From positions 1 through 11,421 of the forward strand of contig CAXGUU010000088.1 of NCBI GenBank assembly GCA_964012875.1: a DNA stretch of 11,421 bases, given 5' to 3'. Source of the DNA: CAXGUU01 sp964012875 (lineage in GTDB: Bacteria > Pseudomonadota > Gammaproteobacteria > Ga0077536). The translations under genes and the position numbers were made by a program. Positions within the stretch are counted from its first letter, which is position 1. Each line of letters opens with the position of its first letter. Below are positions 9,019 to 11,421 of this stretch, in pieces. Below the pieces are notes generated by a model that saw nothing but the letters and a program-made list of their open reading frames with translations, was not told the origin of the DNA and searched no databases.

Positions 9019-9546
9019 TCAGGCAGATTGTTGAGCGTCGCGAAAGGCGGCCAGGATTCGGACCATTTGTCCTCCCGGCTCGGCCAAGGTACGCACAAGC
9101 TTGGACTGCGGTGCTTTCATAATTGACAACAGTTGTGCGCGCGCTTCGTCGAGAGTCGGCATGCTCGCAAGGACCCCGAGGTCCGCGGCAGGCATGAGTT
9201 CTCCTGCGAATGCAACAGCTTTGGTAACAAGATGGTCGTTCTCTTTAGCAAACTCCTTAACCAACCGCGCGCCGGCTCCCGGATCTTCCTCCGAAAACAC
9301 CAGCAACAACGGCCCGACAAGGGTCTCTTTGAGACACTCGAAACTCGTACCTTCAACCGCGCGTTTGGCGAGCGAATTCTTGACCACACGAACGTAGACG
9401 CCGGATTGGCGGGCTTTGGCCCGCAATTCCGTCATCTGTGCCACGCTGAGGCCAATGTACTCTGCCGCCACGGCCGCTTGTGCCGTAGACGCAACTTCGT
9501 TGACTTCTGAAACAACCGCTTGTTTTTGCTCAAAAGTGAGGCTCAT
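9019..9546 (-). CDS. rplJ: 50S ribosomal protein L10
   Basis: L10 anchors the L7/L12 dimers to 23S rRNA at the stalk base, and in E. coli its complex with L7/L12 represses translation of its own mRNA. The protein has 175 residues from the ATG at 9546, somewhat longer than the 165 of E. coli. The N-terminus (SLTFEQKQAVVSEV) and the segment YIGLSVAQMTELRAKAR are typical of the family. The C-terminal helix binds L7/L12. An in-frame GTG at 9573 would add nine residues, but it lies at the base of a hairpin with no SD. The ATG at 9546 has GGGAG 10 bases upstream and gives the expected N-terminus, so I chose it. A 249-base structured leader precedes the gene. Confidence 0.97.
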   Translation of the reverse strand: MSLTFEQKQAVVSEVNEVASTAQAAVAAEYIGLSVAQMTELRAKARQSGVYVRVVKNSLAKRAVEGTSFECLKETLVGPLLLVFSEEDPGAGARLVKEFAKENDHLVTKAVAFAGELMPAADLGVLASMPTLDEARAQLLSIMKAPQSKLVRTLAEPGGQMVRILAAFRDAQQSA

Positions 9547-9556
9547 TTGGTTATTT

Positions 9557-9620
9557 CTCCCGGTCACATCCACTCACAGAGTGGATCGCACCATTGATTG
9601 ATATCGCCGGGAGGCGACAT
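9557..9620 (-). promoter_or_regulatory. SD-masking structure before rplJ
   Basis: The rplJ SD lies in CCGGGAG (9563-9557). An exact 7-base complement, CTCCCGG, sits upstream at 9613-9607. That complement is itself part of an 8-bp hairpin (9620-9601, one G-U pair) whose loop is UCCC, so the loop could pair with the SD as a pseudoknot, or the arms could open for the full 7-bp pairing. Between them is a perfect 8-bp hairpin (9586-9568, ATCCACTC with GAGTGGAT, loop UGU) that would bring the two segments together. This looks like the expression platform of the L10 leader. Pairings are seen; the regulatory role is inferred. Confidence 0.6.
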
Positions 9621-9630
9621 CGATTAATGC

Positions 9631-9752
9631 GGTGCCCTGACCGGGCAGCTAACTGCCCATAAGGGAACACCGTCTGCGCGGGCCGATTACGATTAACCAC
9701 GTCTAAAACGCGGACCCACGGTCTTTGACGACCGCCGACAACCATTGTCGGC
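9631..9752 (-). promoter_or_regulatory. Ribosomal protein L10 leader (autoregulatory mRNA site)
   Basis: This structured part of the rplA-rplJ spacer lies about 85-206 bases upstream of the rplJ ATG. It contains, in RNA order: a perfect 8-bp hairpin GCCGACAA/TTGTCGGC (9752-9734); a small CGGTC/GACCG stem (9734-9719); a helix CCGT/ACGG plus CGCG/CGCG (9721-9709 with 9680-9670) broken by an asymmetric GGGTC/CAG internal loop resembling a kink-turn; and a bulged hairpin of 14 pairs (9671-9631, central stem GGGCAG/CTGCCC). The element GCGCAGACGG resembles the conserved part of the E. coli leader as I recall it. In E. coli the L10(L12)4 complex binds such a leader and shuts down rplJL translation. 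Position and structure fit; some stems are mutually exclusive. Confidence 0.75.
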
Positions 9753-9795
9753 AACCCAAAGTTCTTTACTGACATCGCCAAGGCTATTCGCACCG

Positions 9796-10497
9796 TCACA
9801 CCGATTCGACTGATGTCTTGTCGACCGCGATGCCCGGTCCCATTGTTGTAGAGACCATAATTGAGCGGAGATAAACGCCCTTCGCTGAGCTAGGCTTAGC
9901 CTTATTGAGGTCGACCAGTATTGCTTCTAGATTTTCTTTAAGCGCACTGGCTTCGAACGACGCCTTGCCAATCTGACAATGCACGATGCCGGCTTTGTCA
10001 GCGCGAAACTGCACTTGCCCGGCCTTCGCATTCTTAACTGCAGTTGTGACATCGGTGGTAACCGTTCCAACCTTCGGATTGGGCATCAGTCCGCGTGGGC
10101 CCAAAATCTGCCCAAGCTGACCGACAACCCGCATCGAAGCTGGTGTTGCGATGACAACGTCAAAGTCAATTTGACCCTGTTTAACGTCATCGGCCAAATC
10201 TTCCATACCGACAATGTCAGCGCCAGCCTCTTTACCGGCATCAGCATCGGGGCCGTCTGCGAACAAAGCGACCCGTACCGAGTTACCCGTACCGTGCGGC
10301 AAAACCGTCGAGCCGCGGACGACCTGGTCGGATTTTTTTGGGTCAATCCCTAGGTTCACTGCGATATCGACCGACTCGTCGAACTTAGCTGACGCGCATT
10401 CTTTGACAACATTAAGCACGTCATCAAGCGGGCGAGGAGTTCGCGGATCACCAATCTTCTCTCGAATCGCCTTTATTCTCTTTGTTTCCTTAGCCAT
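9796..10497 (-). CDS. rplA: 50S ribosomal protein L1
   Basis: L1 binds 23S rRNA at the mobile L1 stalk that helps eject deacylated tRNA from the E site. In E. coli it also represses its own operon by binding the rplK leader. The protein has 233 residues against 234 in E. coli. Conserved stretches include FDESVDIAVNLGID and VRGSTVLPHGTG in the N-terminal half, the central LGPRGLMPNPKVGTVT (about 132-147), and KENLEAILVDLNKAKPSSAKG near the end. The start ATG lies only 2 bases after the rplK TGA, and its SD (GAGGGG) is inside the last codons of rplK, so translational coupling to rplK is likely. Confidence 0.98.
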   Translation of the reverse strand: MAKETKRIKAIREKIGDPRTPRPLDDVLNVVKECASAKFDESVDIAVNLGIDPKKSDQVVRGSTVLPHGTGNSVRVALFADGPDADAGKEAGADIVGMEDLADDVKQGQIDFDVVIATPASMRVVGQLGQILGPRGLMPNPKVGTVTTDVTTAVKNAKAGQVQFRADKAGIVHCQIGKASFEASALKENLEAILVDLNKAKPSSAKGVYLRSIMVSTTMGPGIAVDKTSVESV

Positions 10498-10499
10498 CG

Positions 10500-10931
10500 T
10501 CAGATCCCCTCAACTTCTAGGCCCATGCTTCGGGCCGTACCAGCGATGGTCAGAACCGCGGCATCCAGGTCGGCCGCCGTAAGATCCGGTTCCTTGGTTT
10601 TCGCGATTTCCTCGAGCTGCGCGCGGTTCACCTTGCCGACTTTTTCGGTGTTCGGGCGGCCACTGCCTTTGAGCACACCAGCAGCCTTGCGGAGTAAAAC
10701 CGACGCCGGTGGCGTTTTCGTGATGAAGGTGAAACTCTTATCACTGAAAACCGTGATGATGACAGGAATCGGAAGACCCGCTTCCATGCTCTGCGTCTGG
10801 GCATTAAACGCCTTGCAGAAATCCATGATATTCAGACCATGCTGGCCTAAAGCGGGCCCTACCGGCGGGCTTGGATTAGCCTGGCCCGCAGGCACCTGAA
10901 GCTTGACATAAGCATCAATCTTTTTTGCCAC
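10500..10931 (-). CDS. rplK: 50S ribosomal protein L11
   Basis: L11 binds the GTPase-associated region of 23S rRNA at the stalk base. It takes part in factor-dependent GTP hydrolysis, in RelA activation by uncharged tRNA, and in thiostrepton binding. The protein has 143 residues, one more than E. coli. The N-terminal domain has the proline-rich loop NPSPPVGPALGQHGLNIMDF (about 20-39). The C-terminal RNA-binding domain includes TKTPPASVLLRKAAG and ends in the usual GTARSMGLEVEG segment. The start is GTG, not ATG, with a strong SD (AGGAG, 8-9 bases upstream). A candidate L1 operator lies directly upstream. Its TGA is 2 bases before rplA. Confidence 0.98.
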   Translation of the reverse strand: MAKKIDAYVKLQVPAGQANPSPPVGPALGQHGLNIMDFCKAFNAQTQSMEAGLPIPVIITVFSDKSFTFITKTPPASVLLRKAAGVLKGSGRPNTEKVGKVNRAQLEEIAKTKEPDLTAADLDAAVLTIAGTARSMGLEVEGI

Positions 10932-10944
10932 TTTTTGTTCTCCT

Positions 10945-10971
10945 CGGGTGCAAGCGCCTTGCGGCTCCCCG
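10945..10971 (-). promoter_or_regulatory. Candidate L1-binding operator before rplK
   Basis: On the minus strand CGGG (10971-10968) pairs with CCCG (10948-10945). Inside, GCC pairs with GGC around a GCAA tetraloop. Between the two helices is an asymmetric internal loop, GA on one side and GCTTGCA on the other. Two short helices flanking an asymmetric loop is the architecture of the L1 site in 23S rRNA and in L1-regulated mRNAs. The structure abuts the rplK SD (AGGAG at 10944-10940), so a bound protein would block initiation. Autorepression of rplKA by L1 is established in E. coli. Assignment here is inferred from shape and position. Confidence 0.6.
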
Positions 10972-10981
10972 TTGTGTTCAT

Positions 10982-11013
10982 GATGTCAGGTCGCAGGCTG
11001 CGCGCCTGACACC
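10982..11013 (-). other. Hairpin in the nusG-rplK spacer
   Basis: On the minus strand GGTGTCAGG (11013-11005) pairs with CCTGACATC (10990-10982) over 9 bp with one G-U. An inner 4-bp CGCA/TGCG stem closes a 3-base loop. No T-run follows, so termination is unlikely. It may be a processing or stability element between nusG and rplK. I found no convincing separate rplK promoter in this 99-base spacer. Confidence 0.5.
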
Positions 11014-11030
11014 GAAGGATAGGTGTTCAG

Positions 11031-11421
11031 CTAGTCCTTGCTGACCTGCCCGAATTCGAGTTCGACAGGCGTTGAGCGCCCGAAAATTGAAACTGCGACG
11101 CGCAAACGGCTCTTCTCGTAATTGACCTCTTCGACAACTCCGTTGAAGTCGGTAAACGGTCCGTCGACAACTCGGACGATCTCGCCTACTTCGAACAGCA
11201 CTTTTGGCCTTGGTTTCTCTGTGCCTTCCTGGATGCGATCGAGAATAGTTTGCGCCTCGCGCTTCGAAATCGGCGCCGGGCGATCACTGCTGCCGCCGAT
11301 AAATCCCATGACCTTTGGACAATTCTTTACGAGATGCCACGAATCGTCGCCCATCTCCATTTCGACCAGTACGTAACCAGGAAAGAACTTGCGGTCACTC
11401 TTACGTTTCTGGCCGTCCTTC
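11031..11421 (-). CDS. nusG: Transcription termination/antitermination factor NusG (5' end outside window)
   Basis: NusG binds RNA polymerase across the clamp and suppresses pausing. Through its C-terminal KOW domain it contacts either Rho, to promote termination, or ribosomal protein S10, to couple transcription to translation. The last 129 codons are present, matching about residue 53 to the end of the 181-residue E. coli protein. The reading frame stays open to the window edge, so the ATG at 11360 is internal and not the start. Family hallmarks are RKFFPGYVLVEM, SWHLVKN, VMGFIGGSSDRPAPIS, and the KOW segment VDGPFTDFNGVVEEVNYEKSR followed by IFGRSTPVELEF. The stop is TAG. secE usually lies upstream, out of view. 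Confidence 0.98.
   Translation of the reverse strand, partial: KDGQKRKSDRKFFPGYVLVEMEMGDDSWHLVKNCPKVMGFIGGSSDRPAPISKREAQTILDRIQEGTEKPRPKVLFEVGEIVRVVDGPFTDFNGVVEEVNYEKSRLRVAVSIFGRSTPVELEFGQVSKD

Noticed and set aside
9547..9573. Nine-codon N-terminal extension of rplJ from a GTG at 9573.
   Set aside because: No SD upstream, the GTG lies in a hairpin arm, and the extension would consume the good SD used by the ATG at 9546.
9551..9799. An 82-codon minus-strand frame spanning the whole rplA-rplJ leader; its GTG start overlaps the rplA stop and it ends 4 bases before the rplJ ATG.
   Set aside because: No SD before the GTG, no recognisable family, and the region is dense with the RNA structure expected of an L10 leader. 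The open frame is most likely chance.
10932..11030. A separate promoter for rplK.
   Set aside because: The best candidate has a TATCCT box with only about half a -35 match, too weak to support.

Overview
The window is a block of core transcription and translation genes, all on the minus strand and read from high to low coordinates: nusG (its 5' end lies outside the window), rplK, rplA, rplJ, rplL, rpoB and rpoC. The order, the protein lengths and the close match to the Escherichia coli proteins as recalled point to a gammaproteobacterium. Both large RNA polymerase subunits carry the lineage-typical inserts (SI2 in beta, SI3 in beta'). GC content looks moderate. I cannot name a genus.

Layout, in order of transcription. 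nusG (11421-11031) is followed by a 99-base spacer holding a hairpin and a likely L1-binding operator next to the rplK ribosome binding site. rplK and rplA are separated by 2 bases. A 249-base structured leader then precedes rplJ. It resembles the L10(L12)4-binding autoregulatory leader, with a candidate structure that masks the rplJ Shine-Dalgarno (SD) sequence. rplJ and rplL lie 42 bases apart. A 139-base spacer with a strong 14-bp hairpin and no U-tract separates rplL from rpoB, where E. coli has its attenuator and RNase III site. rpoB and rpoC are 49 bases apart. After rpoC come a consensus sigma70 promoter and, directly on top of its expected transcription start, an intrinsic terminator. 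In many gammaproteobacteria the str operon (rpsL, rpsG, fusA, tuf) follows here, but it would lie outside this window.

The genes work together. L11, L1, L10 and L7/L12 build the two mobile stalks of the 50S subunit and control their own synthesis through mRNA sites. RpoB and RpoC form the catalytic core of RNA polymerase. NusG binds that core and links it to the ribosome or to Rho. No mobile element, CRISPR array, tRNA, rRNA, defence gene or unknown coding gene was seen, and I find no novel protein system. What deserves a second look is the RNA structure between the genes and the promoter-terminator arrangement after rpoC.
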